Source: Apostichopus japonicus
Taxonomy: Eukaryota > Echinodermata > Holothuroidea > Aspidochirotida > Stichopodidae
Length of the DNA stretch: 64,000 nucleotides
NCBI RefSeq assembly: GCF_037975245.1
Contig: NC_092571.1
Location: 19,740,917 to 19,804,916 of the forward strand
Direction of reading: 5' to 3'
The translations under genes were made by a program, and so were the position numbers. This document shows, in pieces, positions 45,001 through 57,295 of the stretch (within the stretch, counting starts at the first letter, position 1; each line of letters begins with the position of its first letter). The notes below the pieces were generated by a model. The model had not been told where the DNA came from, searched no databases, and worked only from the letters and a program-made list of their open reading frames with translations.

Positions 45001-48000
45001 CTTCCTTCACATGTTGATGAAATGAGAGTACCTTGTTCAGTACTTTCTGCAGAAGAGGATGTTGTCTCAGTGGTGATGATTCCTTTGGTACTGGAGGCAA
45101 CCTCCTGACTTATGTTTGTAAAAGGAGATATTGTACCATCAGTAGTGGAATGAAAGGTAGTAGCTGCTGTAGATGACTCTGTAACAGTACTTTCTGTTGC
45201 AGTGGAATGTTCCTGAGTGGTTACTTCTGAACTTGCTGAAATCCCAGTAGAAAACACATCACTAGTTATAACCTCTGATGTTGATTCAGTTGTTTTTTCT
45301 TCCAAAGTTACTATAGTTGTTGTTGGATTGGTTGATGCATCTGTCTCTATTTCAACTTTGGTGGAACTTCCTTCACTTGTTGATGAAATGAGAGAACCTT
45401 GTTCAGTACTTTCTGCAGAAGAGGATGGTGTCTCAGTGGTGATGATTCTTTTCATACTGGAGGCAACCTCCTGACTTATGTTTGTAAAAGGAGATATTGT
45501 ACCATCAGTAGTGGAATGAAAGGTAGTAGCTGCTGTAGATGACTCTGTAACAGTACTTTCTGTTGCAGTGGAATGTTCCTGAGTGGTTACTTCTGAACTT
45601 GCTGAAATCCCAGTAGAAAACACATCACTAGTTATAACCTCTGATGTTGATTCAGTTGTTTTTTCTTCCAAAGTTACTACAGTTTTTGTTGGTATGGTTG
45701 ATGCATCTGTCTCTATTTCCACTTTGGTGGAACTTCCTTGACTTGTTGATGAAATGAGAGTACCTTGTTCAGTACTTTCTGCAGAAGAGGATGGTGTCTC
45801 AGTGGTGATGATTCCTTTGGTACTGGAGGCAACCTCCTGACTTATGTTTGTAAAAGGAGATATTGTACCATCAGTAGTGGAATGAAAGGTAGTAGCTGCT
45901 GTAGATGACTCTGTAACAGTACTTTCTGTTGCAGTGGAATGTTCCTGAGTGGTTACTTCTGAACTTGCTGAAATCCCAGTAGAAAACACATCACTAGTTA
46001 TAACCTCTGATGTTGATTCAGTTGTTTTTTCTTCCAAAGTTTCTATAGTTGTTGTTGGATTGGTTGATGCATCTGTCTCTATTTCAACTTTGGTGGAACT
46101 TCCTTGACTTGTTGATGAAATGAGAGTACCTTGTTCAGTACTTTCTGCAGAAGAGGATGTTGTCTCAGTGGTGATGATTCCTTTGGTACTGGAGGCAACC
46201 TCCTGACTTATGTTTGTAAAAGGAGATATTGTACCATCAGTAGTGGAATGAAAGGTAGTAGCTGCTGTAGATGACTCTGTAACAGTACTTTCTGTTGCAG
46301 TGGAATGTTCCTGAGTGGTTACTTCTGAACTTGCTGAAATCCCAGTAGAAAACACATCACTAGTTATAACCTCTGATGTTGATTCAGGTGTTGTTTCTTC
46401 CAAAGTGACTACAGTTGTTGTTGGTATGGTTGATGCATCTGTCTCTATTTCAACCTTGGTGGAACTTCCTTGACTTGTTGATGAAATGAGAGTACCTTGT
46501 TCAGTACTTTCTGCAGAAGAGGATGGTGTCTCAGTGGTGATGATTCTTTTCATACTGGAGGCAACCTCCTGACTTATGTTTGTAAAAGGAGATATTGTAC
46601 CATCAGTAGTGGAATGAAAGGTAGTAGCTGCTGTAGATGACTCTGTAACAGTACTTTCTGTTGCAGTGGAATGTTCCTGAGTGGTTACTTCTGAACTTGC
46701 TGAAATCCCAGTAGAAAACACATCACTAGTTATAACCTCTGATGTTGATTCAGGTGTTGTTTCTTCCAAAGTTACTACAGTTGTTGTTGGTATGGTTGAT
46801 GCATCTGTCTCTATTTCAACCTTGGTGGAACTTCCTTCACTTGTTGATGAAATGAGAGTACCTTGTTCAGTACTTTCTGCAGAAGAGGATGGTGTCTCAG
46901 TGGTGATGATTCTTTTCATACTGGAGGCAACCTCCTGACTTATGTTTGTAAAAGGAGATATTGTACCATCAGTAGTGGAATGAAAGGTAGTAGCTGCTGT
47001 AGATGACTCTGTAACAGTACTCTCTGTTGCAGTGGAATGTTCCTGAGTGGTTACTTCTGAACTTGCTGAAATCCCAGTAGAAAACACATCACTAGTTATA
47101 ACCTCTGATGTTGATTCAGTTGTTTTTTCTTCCAAAGTTAATATAGCTGTTGTTGGATTGGTTGATGCATCTGTCTCTATTTCCACTTTGGTGGAACTTC
47201 CTTGACTTGTTGATGAAATTAGAGTACCTTGTTCAGTACTTTCTGTAGAAGAGGATGGTGTCTCAGTGGTGATGATTCCTTTGGTACTAGAGGCAACCTC
47301 CTGACTTATGTTTGTAAAAGGAGATATTGTACCATCAGTAGTGGAATGAAAGGTAGTAGCTGCTGTAGATGACTCTGTAACAGTACTTTCTGTTGCAGTG
47401 GAATGTTCCTGAGTGGTTACTTCTGAACTTGCTGAAATCCCAGTAGAAAACACATCACTAGTTATAACCTCTGATGTTGATTCAGTTGTTTTTTCTTCCA
47501 AAGTTACTATAGTTGTTGTTGGATTGGTTGATGCATCTGTCTCTATTTCAACTTTGGTGGAACTTCCTTCACTTGTTGATGAAATGAGAATACCTTGTTC
47601 AGTACTTTCTGCAGAAGAGGATGGTGTCTCAGTGGTGATGATTCTTTTCATACTGGAGGCAATCTCCTGACTTATGTTTCTAAAAGGAGATATTGTACCA
47701 TCAGTAGTGGAATGAAAGGTAGTAGCTGCTGTAGATGACTCTGTAACAGTACTTTCTGTTGCAGTGGAATGTTCCTGAGTGGTTACTTCTGAACTTGCTG
47801 AAATCCCAGTAGAAAACACATCACTAGTTATAACCTCTGATGTTGATTCAGTTGTTTTTTCTTCCAAAGTTACTATAGTTGTTGTTGGATTGGTTGATGC
47901 ATCTGTCTCTATTTCAACTTTGGTGGAACTTCCTTGACTTGTTGATGAAATGAGAGTACCTTGTTCAGTACTTTCTGCAGAAGAGGATGGTGTCTCAGTG

Positions 48001-51000
48001 GTGATGATTCTTTTCATACTGGAGGCAATCTCCTGACTTATGTTTGTAAAAGGAGATATTGTACCATCAGTAGTGGAATGAAAGGTAGTAGCTGCTGTAG
48101 ATGACTCTGTAACAGTACTTTCTGTTGCAGTGGAATGTTCCTGAGTGGTTACTTCTGAACTTGCTGAAATCCCAGTAGAAAACACATCACTAGTTATAAC
48201 CTCTGATGTTGATTCAGGTGTTTTTTCTTCCAAAGTTACTATAGTTGTTGTTGGATTGGTTGATGCATCTGTCTCTATTTCAAGTTTGGTGGAACTTCCT
48301 TCACTTGTTGATGAAATGAGAGTACCTTGTTCAGTACTTTCTGCAGAAGAGGATGGTGTCTCAGTGGTGATGATTCCTTTGGTACTGGAGGCAACCTCCT
48401 GACTTATCTTTGTAAAAGGAGATATTGTACCATCAGTAGTGGAATGAAAGGTAGTAGCTGCTGTAGATGACTCTGTAACAGTACTTTCTGTTGCAGTGGA
48501 ATGTTCCTGAGTGGTTACTTCTGAACTTGCTGAAATCCCAGTAGAAAACACATCACTAGTTATAACCTCTGATGTTGATTCAGGTGTTGTTTCTTCCAAA
48601 GTTACTACAGTTGTTGTTGGTATGGTTGATGCATCTGTCTCTATTTCCACTTTGGTGGAACTTCCTTCACTTGTTGATGAAATGAGAGTACCTTGTTCAG
48701 TACTTTCTGCAGAAGAGGATGGTGTCTCAGTGGTGATGATTCTTTTCATACTGGAGGCAACCTCCTGACTTATGTTTGTAAAAGGAGATATTGTACCATC
48801 AGTAGTGGAATGAAAGGTAGTAGCTGCTGTAGATGACTCTGTAACAGTACTTTCTGTTGCAGTGGAATGTTCCTGAGTGGTTACTTCTGAACTTGCTGAA
48901 ATCCCAGTAGAAAACACATCACTAGTTATAACCTCTGATGTTGATTCAGGTGTTGTTTCTTCCAAAGTTACTACAGTTGTTGTTGGTATGGTTGATGCAT
49001 CTGTCTCTATTTCCACTTTGGTGGAACGTCCTTCACTTGTTGATGAAATGAGAGTACCTTGTTCAGTACTTTCTGCAGAAGAGGATGGTGTCTCAGTGGT
49101 GACGATTCCTTCGGTACTGGAGGCAACCTCCTGACTTATGTTTGTAAAAGGAGATATTGTACCATCAGTAGTGGAATGAAAGGTAGTAGCTGCTGTAGAT
49201 GACTCTGTAACAGTTCTTTCTGTTGCAGTGGAATGTTCCTGAGTGGTTACTTCTGACCTTGCTGAAATCCCAGTAGAAATCACATCACTAGTTATAACCT
49301 CTGATGTTGATTCAGGTGTTGTTTCTTCCAAAGTTACTACAGTTTTTGTTGGATTGGTTGATGCATCTGTCTCTATTTCCACTTTGGTGGAACTTCCTTG
49401 ACTTGTTGATGAAATTAGAGTACCTTGTTCAGTACTTTCTGCAGAAGAGGATGGTGTCTCAGTGGTGATGATTCCTTTGGTACTGGAGGCAACCTCCTGA
49501 CTTATGTTTGTAAAAGGAGATATTGTACCATCAGTAGTGGAATGAAAGGTAGTAGCTGCTGTAGATGACTCTGTAACAGTACTCTCTGTTGCAGTGGAAT
49601 GTTCCTGAGTGGTTACTTCTGAACTTGCTGAAATCCCAGTAGAAAACACATCACTAGTTATAACCTCTGATGTTGATTCAGTTGTTTTTTCTTCCAAAGT
49701 TACTATAGCTGTTGTTGGTATGGTTGATGCATCTGTCTCTATTTCCACTTTGGTGGAACTTCCTTGACTTGTTGATGAAATGAGAGTACCTTGTTCAGTA
49801 CTTTCTGCAGAAGAGGATGGTGTCTCAGTGGTGATGATTCCTTTGGTACTGGAGGCAACCTCCTGACTTATGTTTGTAAAAGGAGATATTGTACCATCAG
49901 TAGTGGAATGAAAGGTAGTAGCTGCTGTAGATGACTCTGTAACAGTACTTTCTGTTGCAGTGGAATGTTCCTGAGTGGTTACTTCTGAACTTGCTGAAAT
50001 CCCAGTAGAAAACACATCACTAGTTATGACCTCTGATGTTGTTTCAGTTGTTTTTTCTTCCAAAGTTACTATAGTTGTTGTTGGATTGGTTGATGCATCT
50101 GTCTCTATTTCAAGTTTGGTGGAACTTCCTTGACTTGTTGATGAAATGAGAGTACCTTGTTCAGTACTTTCTGCAGAAGAGGATGGTGTCTCAGTGGTGA
50201 TGATTCCTTTGGTACTGGAGGCAACCTCCTGACTTATGTTTGTAAAAGGAGATATTGTACCATCAGTAGTGGAATGAAAGGTAGTAGCTGCTGTAGATGA
50301 CTCTGTAACAGTACTTTCTGTTGCAGTGGAATGTTCCTGAGTGGTTACTTCTGAACTTGCTGAAATCCCAGTAGAAAACACATCACTAGTTATAACCTCT
50401 GATGTTGATTCAGGTGTTGTTTCTTCCAAAGTTACAACAGTTGTTGTTGGTATGGTTGATGCATCTGTCTCTATTTCCACTTTGGTGGAACTTCCTTCAC
50501 TTGTTGATGAAATGAGAGTACCTTGTTCAGTACTTTCTGCAGAAGAGGATGGTGTCTCAGTGGTGATGATTCTTTTCATACTGGAGGCAACCTCCTGACT
50601 TATGTTTGTAAAAGGAGATATTGTACCATCAGTAGTGGAATGAAAGGTAGTAGCTGCTGTAGATGACTCTGTAACAGTACTTTCTGTTGCAGTGGAATGT
50701 TCCTGAGTGGTTACTTCTGAACTTGCTGAAATCCCAGTAGAAAACACATCACTAGTTATAACCTCTGATGTTGATTCAGGTGTTGTTTCTTCCAAAGTTA
50801 CTACAGTTGTTGTTGGTATGGTTGATGCATCTGTCTCTATTTCCACTTTGGTGGAACGTCCTTCACTTGTTGATGAAATGAGAGTACCTTGTTCAGTACT
50901 TTCTGCAGAAGAGGATGGTGTCTCAGTGGTGACGATTCCTTCGGTACTGGAGGCAACCTCCTGACTTATGTTTGTAAAAGGAGATATTGTACCATCAGTA

Positions 51001-54000
51001 GTGGAATGAAAGGTAGTAGCTGCTGTAGATGACTCTGTAACAGTACTTTCTGTTGCAGTGGAATGTTCCTGAGTGGTTACTTCTGAACTTGCTGAAATCC
51101 CAGTAGAAATCACATCACTAGTTATAACCTCTGATGTTGATTCAGTTGTTTTTTCTTCCAAAGTTACTATAGTTGTTGTTGGATTGGTTGATGCATCTGT
51201 CTCTATTTCAACTTTGGTGGAACTTCCTTGACTTGTTGATGAAATGAGAGTACCTTGTTCAGTACTTTCTGCAGAAGAGGATGGTGTCTCAGTGGTGATG
51301 ATTCCTTTGGTACTGGAGGCAACCTCCTGACTTATGTTTGTAAAAGGAGATATTGTACCATCAGTAGTGGAATGAAAGGTAGTAGCTGCTGTAGATGACT
51401 CTGTAACAGTACTTTCTGTTGCAGTGGAATGTTCCTGAGTGGTTACTTCTGAACTTGCTGAAATCCCAGTAGAAAACACATCACTAGTTATAACCTCTGA
51501 TGTTGATTCAGTTGTTTTTTCTTCCAAAGTTACTACAGTTGTTGTTGGATTGGTTGATGCATCTGTCTCTATTTCAACTTTGGTGGAACTTCCTTCACTT
51601 GTTGATGAAATGAGAGTACCTTGTTCAGTATCTTCTGCAGAAGAGGATGGTGTCTCAGTGGTGATGATTCTTTTCATACTGGAGGCAACCTCCTGACTTA
51701 TGTTTGTAAAAGGAGATATTGTACCATCAGTAGTGGAATGAAAGGTAGTAGCTGCTGTAGATGACTCTGTAACAGTACTTTCTGTTGCAGTGGAATGTTC
51801 CTGAGTGGTTACTTCTGAACTTGCTGAAATCCCAGTAGAAAACACATCACTAGTTATAACCTCTGATGTTGATTCAGTTGTTTTTTCTTCCAAAGTTACT
51901 ATAGCTGTTGTTGGATTAGTTGATGCATCTGTCTCTATTTCCACTTTGGTGGAACTTCCTTGACTTGTTGATGAAATTAGAGTACCTTGTTCAGTACTTT
52001 CTGCAGAAGAGGATGGTGTCTCAGTGGTGATGATTCCTTTGGTACTAGAGGCAACCTCCTGACTTATGTTTGTAAAAGGAGATATTGTACCATCAGTAGT
52101 GGAATGAAAGGTAGTAGCTGCTGTAGATGACTCTGTAACAGTACTTTCTGTTGCAGTGGAATGTTCCTGAGTGGTTACTTCTGAACTTGCTGAAATCCCA
52201 GTAGAAAACACATCACTAGTTATAACCTCTGATGTTGATTCAGTTGTTTTTTCTTCCAAAGTTACTATAGTTTTTGTTGGATTGGTTGATGCATCTGTCT
52301 CTATTTCAACTTTGGTGAAACTTCCTTCACTTGTTGATGAAATGAGAGTACCTTGTTCAGTACCTTCTGCAGAAGAGGATGGTGTCTCAGTGGTGATGAT
52401 TCTTTTCATACTGGAGGCAATCTCCTGACTTATGTTTGTAAAAGGAGATATTGTACCATCAGTAGTGGAATGAAAGGTAGTAGCTGCTGTAGATGACTCT
52501 GTAACAGTACTTTCTGTTGCAGTGGAATGTTCCTGAGTGGTTACTTCTGAACTTGCTGAAATCCCAGTAGAAAACACATCACTAGTTATAACCTCTGATG
52601 TTGATTCAGGTGTTGTTTCTTCCAAAGTTACTACAGTTGTTGTTGGTTTGGTTGATGCATCTGTCTCTATTTCCACTTTGGTGGAACTTCCTTCACTTCT
52701 TGATGAAATGAGAGTACCTCGTTCAGTACTTTCTGTAGAAGAGGATGGTGTCTCAGTGGTGATTATTCCTTTGGTACTGGAGGCAACCTCCTGACTTATG
52801 TTTGTAAAAGGAGATATTGTACCATCAGTAGTGGAATGAAAGGTAGTAGCTGCTGTAGATGACTCTGTAACAGTACTTTCTGTTGCAGTGGAATGTTCCT
52901 GAGTGGTTACTTCTGAACTTGCTGAAATCCCAGTAGAAAACACATCACTAGTTATAACCTCTGATGTTGATTCAGGTGTTGTTTCTTCCAAAGTTACTAC
53001 AGTTGTTGTTGGTATGGTTGATGCATCTGTCTCTATTTCCACTTTGGTGGAACTTCCTTCACTTGTTGATGAAATGAGAGTACCTTGTTCAGTACTTTCT
53101 GCAGAAGAGGATGGTGTCTCAGTGGTGATGATTCCTTCGGTACTGGAGGCAACCTCCTGACTTATTATTGGTAACGGAGATGTTGTTCCATCAGTAGTGG
53201 GATGAACTGTAGTACCTACTGTAGATGACTCTGTAACAGTACTTTCTGTTGCAGTGGAATGTTCCTGAGTGGTAACTTCTGAACTTGCTGAAATCCCAGT
53301 AGCATACACATCACTAGTTATAACCTCTGATGTTGATTCAGTTGTTGTTTCTTCCAAAGTTACTACAGTTGTTGCTGGTTTGTTTGATGCATCAGTCTCT
53401 ATTTCCACTTTGGTGGAACTTCCTTCACTTGTTGATGAAATTAGAGTACCTTCATTAGTCCTTCCTGCAGAAGAGGATGTTGTCTCAATGGTGATGATTT
53501 TGGTACTAGAAGCCACCTCCTGACTTATTTTTGGTAAAGGAGATATTGTACCATCAGTAGTGGGATGAACTGTAGTACCTACTGTAGATGACTCTGTAAC
53601 AGTACTTTCTGTTGCAGTGGAATGTTCCTGAGTGGTTACTTCTGAACTTGCTGAAATCCCAGTAGTAAAAACATCACTACTTATAACCTCTGATGTTGAT
53701 TCAGGTGTTGTTTCTTCCAAAGTTACTACAGTTGTTGTTGGTTTGGTTGATGCATCAGTCTCTATTTCCACTTTGGTGGAACTTCCTTCACTTGTTGATG
53801 AAATAAGAGTACCTTCATCAGTCCTTCTTGCAGAAGAGGATTTTGTCTCAATAATGATGATCCCTTCGGTACTGGAAGCCACCTCCTGAGTTATTTTTGG
53901 TAACGGAGATATTGTACCATCAGAAGTGGGATGAACTGTAGTACCTACTGTAGATGACTCTGTAGCAGTACTTTCTGTTGCTGTGGAATGTTTCTGAGTG

Positions 54001-57000
54001 GTTACTTCTGAACTTGCTGAAATCCCAGTAGGAAACACATCACTAGTTACAACCTCTGATGTAGATTCAGATGTTGTTTCTTCCAAAGTTGCTAGTGTTG
54101 GTACACTTGATGCATCTGTCTCTATTTCCACTTTGGTGGAACTTTCTTCTCTTCTTGTTGACATTAGAGTACCTTCATCAGTACTTCCTGCAGAAGAGGA
54201 TGTTGTCTCAGTGGTGATGATCCCTTCGGCACTGGAGGACACTTCCTGACTTATCTTTGGTAAAGGAGATATTGTACCATCAGTAGTGGGATGAACTGTA
54301 GTACCCACGGCAGATGACTCTGTAACAGTACTTTCTGTTGCTGTGGAATGCTCCTGAGTGGTTACTTCTGAACTTGCTGAAATCCCAGTAGCATAAACAT
54401 CACTAGTTATAACCTCTGATGTTGATTCAGGTGTTGCTTCTTCCAAAGTTACTACAGTTGTTGTTGGTTTGGTTGATGCATCAGTTTCTATTTCCACTTT
54501 GGTGGAACTTCCTTCACTTGTTGATGAAATTAGAGTACCTTCGTCAGTACTTCCTGTAGAAGAGGATGTTGTCTCAGTGGTGATGATCCCTTCGGTACTG
54601 CGGGCCACCTCCTGACTTATCTTTGGTAAAGGAGATATTGTACCATCAGAAGTGGGATGAACTGTAGTACCTACTGTAGATGACTCTGTAACAGTACTTT
54701 CTGTTGCAGTGGAATGTTCCTGAGTGGTAACTTCTGAACTTGCTGAAATCCCAGTAGAAAACACATCACTAGTTATAACCTCTGATGTTGATTCAGGTGT
54801 TGTTTCTTCCAAAGTTACTACAGTTGTTGTTGGTATGGTTGATGCATCTGTCTCTATTTCCACTTTGGTGGAACTTCCTTGACTTGTTGATGAAATGAGA
54901 GTACCTTGTTCAGTACTTTCTGCAGAAGAGGATGGTGTCTCAGTGGTGATGATTCCTTTGGTACTGGAGGCAACCTCCTGACTTATGTTTGTAAAAGGAG
55001 ATATTGTACTATCAGTAGTGGAATGAAAGGTAGTAGCTGCTGTAGATGACTCTGTAACAGTACTTTCTGTTGCAGTGGAATGTTCCTGAGTGGTTACTTC
55101 TGAACTTGCTGAAATCCCAGTAGAAAACACATCACTAGGTATAACCTCTGATGTTGATTCAGGTGTTGTTTCTTCCAAAGTTACTACAGTTGTTGTTGGT
55201 ATGGTTGATGCATCTGTCTCTATTTCCACTTTGGTGGAACTTCCTTCACTTGTTGATGAAATGAGAGTACCTTGTTCAGTACTTTCTGCAGAAGAGGATG
55301 GTGTCTCAGTGGTGACGATTTCTTCGGTACTGGAGGCAACCTCCTGACTTATTATTGGTAACGGAGATGTTGTTCCATCAGTAGTGGGATGAACTGTAGT
55401 ACCTACTGTAGATGACTCTGTAAGAGTACTTTCTGTTGCAGTGGAATGTTCCTGAGTGGTAACTTCTGAACTTGCTGAAATCCCAGTAGCATACACATCA
55501 CTAGTTATAACCTCTGATGTTGATTCAGTTGTTGTTTCTTCCAAAGTTACTACAGTTGTTGCTGGTTTGGTTGATGCATCAGTCTCTATTTCCACTTTGG
55601 TGGAACTTCCTTCACTTGTTGATGAAATTAGAGTACCTTCATTAGTCCTTCCTGCAGAAGAGGATGTTGTCTCAATGGTGATGATTTTGGTACTAGAAGC
55701 CACCTCCTGACTTATTTTTGGTAAAGGAGATATTGTACCATCAGTAGTGGGATGAACTGTAGTACCTACTGTAGATGACTCTGTAACAGTACTTTCTGTT
55801 GCAGTGGAATGTTCCTGAGTGGTTACTTCTGAACTTGCTGAAATCCCAGTATTAAAAACATCACTACTTATAACCTCTGATGTTGATTCAGGTGTTGTTT
55901 CTTCCAAAGTTACTACAGTTGTTGTTGGTTTGGTTGATGCATCAGTCTCTATTTCCACTTTGGTGGAACTTCCTTCACTTGTTGATGAAATAAGAGTACC
56001 TTCATCAGTCCTTCTTGCAGAAGAGGATTTTGTCTCAATAATGATGATCCCTTCGGTACTGGAAGCCACCTCCTGAGTTATTTTTGGTAACGGAGATATT
56101 GTACCATCAGAAGTGGGATGAACTGTAGTACCTACTGTAGATGACTCTGTAGCAGTACTTTCTGTTGCTGTGGAATGTTCCTGAGTGGTTACTTCTGAAC
56201 TTGCTGAAATCCCAGTAGGAAACACATCACTAGTTACAACCTCTGATGTAGATTCAGATGTTGTTTCTTCCAAAGTTGCTAGTGTTGGTACACTTGATGC
56301 ATCTGTCTCTATTTCCACTTTGGTGGAACTTTCTTCTCTTCTTGTTGACATTAGAGTACCTTCATCAGTACTTCCTGCAGAAGAGGATTTTGTCTCAGTG
56401 GTGATGATCCCTTCGGCACTGGAGGACACTTCCTGACTTATTTTTGGTAAAGGAGATATTGTACCATCAGTAGTGGGATGAACTGAAGTACCCACGGCAG
56501 ATGACTCTGTAACAGTACTTTCTGTTGCTGTGGAATGCTCCTGAGTGGTTACTTCTGAACTTGCTGAAATCCCAGTAGCATAAACATCACTAGTTATAAC
56601 CTCTGATGTTAATTCAGGTGTTGCTTCTTCCAAAGTTACTACAGTTGTTGTTGGTTTGGTTGATGCATCAGTTTCTATTTCCACTTTGGTGGAACTTCCT
56701 TCACTTGTTGATGAAATTAGAGTACCTTCATCAGTACTTCCTGTAGAAGAGGATGTTGTCTCAGTGGTGATGATCCCTTCGGTACTGCGGGCCACCTCCT
56801 GACTTATCTTTGGTAAAGGAGATATTGTACCATCAGAAGTGGGATGAACTGTAGTACCTACTGTAGATGACTCTGTAACAGTACTTTCTGTTGCTGTGGA
56901 ATGTTCCTGAGTGGTTACTTCTGAACTTGCTGAAATCCCAGTAGTAAAAACATCACTAGTTATAACCTCTGATGTTGATTCAGGTGTTGTTTCTTCCAAA

Positions 57001-57295
57001 GTTACTACAGTTGTTGTTGGTTTGGGTGATGCATCAGTCTCTATTTCCACTTTGGTGGAACTTCCTTCACTTGTTGATGAATTAAGAGTACCTTCATCAG
57101 TACTTCCTGCAGAAGAGGATTTTGTCTCAGTGGTGATGATCCCTTCGGTACTGGAAGCCACCTCCTGAGTTATTTTTGGTAACGGAGATATTGTTCCATC
57201 AGTAGTGGGATGAACTGTAGTACCTACTGCAGATGACTCTGTAACAGTCCTTTCTGTTGCAGTGGAATGTTCCCGAGTGGTTACTTCTGAACTTG
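1..57295 (-). CDS. Giant mucin-like tandem-repeat exon of a secreted or surface protein (partial; 3' end outside the window)
   Basis: On the minus strand the frame with codons at plus positions 3k to 3k+2 stays open from the TGA at 57332-57330 to the left edge, about 19,100 codons. I checked the unit consensus and the variants I could see in phase; none makes a stop. Each 366-bp unit encodes 122 residues starting QEHSTATEST: about 30 Thr, 27 Ser, 18 acidic residues, 3 Lys, 3 Pro, no Cys, Trp or Tyr, and one N-glycosylation sequon (N-I-S at residues 34-36). Such Ser/Thr-rich arrays are typical of O-glycosylated mucin domains; that role is inferred. Deletions at about 53.5, 54.1, 55.7 and 56.3 kb are 3 or 6 bp and keep frame. 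The 5' border is set at 57295 (phase 1) because it fits the EGF exon upstream; 57321 (phase 2) is the alternative. There is no stop codon in the window. No homologous named gene is recognised. Confidence 0.85.
7519..10446. repeat. Four-unit tandem duplication (1,464 bp): 7519-8982 and 8983-10446
   Basis: Rare linked variants repeat in the same order at a 1,464-bp offset: gatgttggttc (7948 region and 9412 region), gtggttactcctgaac (8251 and 9715), and cttatatatgtaaaagg (8510 and 9974 regions). A few later substitutions distinguish the copies, such as gaattgag near 9884. Confidence 0.85.
10813..20584. repeat. Nineteen-unit-offset duplication (6,954 bp): about 10813-13630 and 17767-20584
   Basis: Shared rare markers in the same order: gatgcaactgtctc with tttgggggaac (10933 and 17887 regions), cttatgtctgtaaaagg (11805 and 18759; 12537 and 19491 regions), the non-stop gttcccgagtgg (12636 and 19590 regions), and cttatctttg (12901 and 19855). 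All are separated by 6,954 bp, which is exactly 19 units. The copies differ by scattered substitutions. Between them, 15205-16302 and 16303-17400 form a three-unit duplication marked by ttctgaccttgc. Confidence 0.8.
23989..32040. repeat. Two-unit higher-order repeat with a superimposed 13-unit duplication (4,758 bp)
   Basis: From 23.6 to 32 kb units alternate between a form with gtggatac plus actatag and a form with gtggttac plus actacag, a 732-bp higher-order period. Block 23989-27282 recurs at 28747-32040 with an offset of 4,758 bp (13 units). Matching landmarks include the three-unit ccttcac island at 25087/29845 and the rare gtagtagatgctg at 27223/31981. Because 13 is odd, the alternation breaks at the junction: units 28381 and 28747 are both gtggatac type. 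Confidence 0.85.
39727..51060. repeat. Set of 4-, 5- and 6-unit duplications in the 40-51 kb part of the array
   Basis: The unit at 39727 (ggttggtgc, gaacgtcc, followed by gatggctctttaac and gagaggttac) recurs at 41557, five units away. Units 40459 and 40825 (cagtttttgttgg, ctctttttcc) recur at 42655 and 43021, six units away. Units 43387 and 43753 (ccttcacatg, gagagaacc) recur at 44851 and 45217, four units away. Units 48511 and 48877 (gtgacgattccttcgg) recur at 50341 and 50707, five units away. Such patterns are expected from repeated unequal exchange. Confidence 0.8.

Noticed and set aside
199-57168. Over one hundred plus-strand open frames of about 85 codons, one per repeat unit
   Set aside because: They are the antisense shadow of the minus-strand frame. 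A fixed stop closes each one, many units lose them through a single substitution (ccttgactt), and no initiation context or gene structure supports them.
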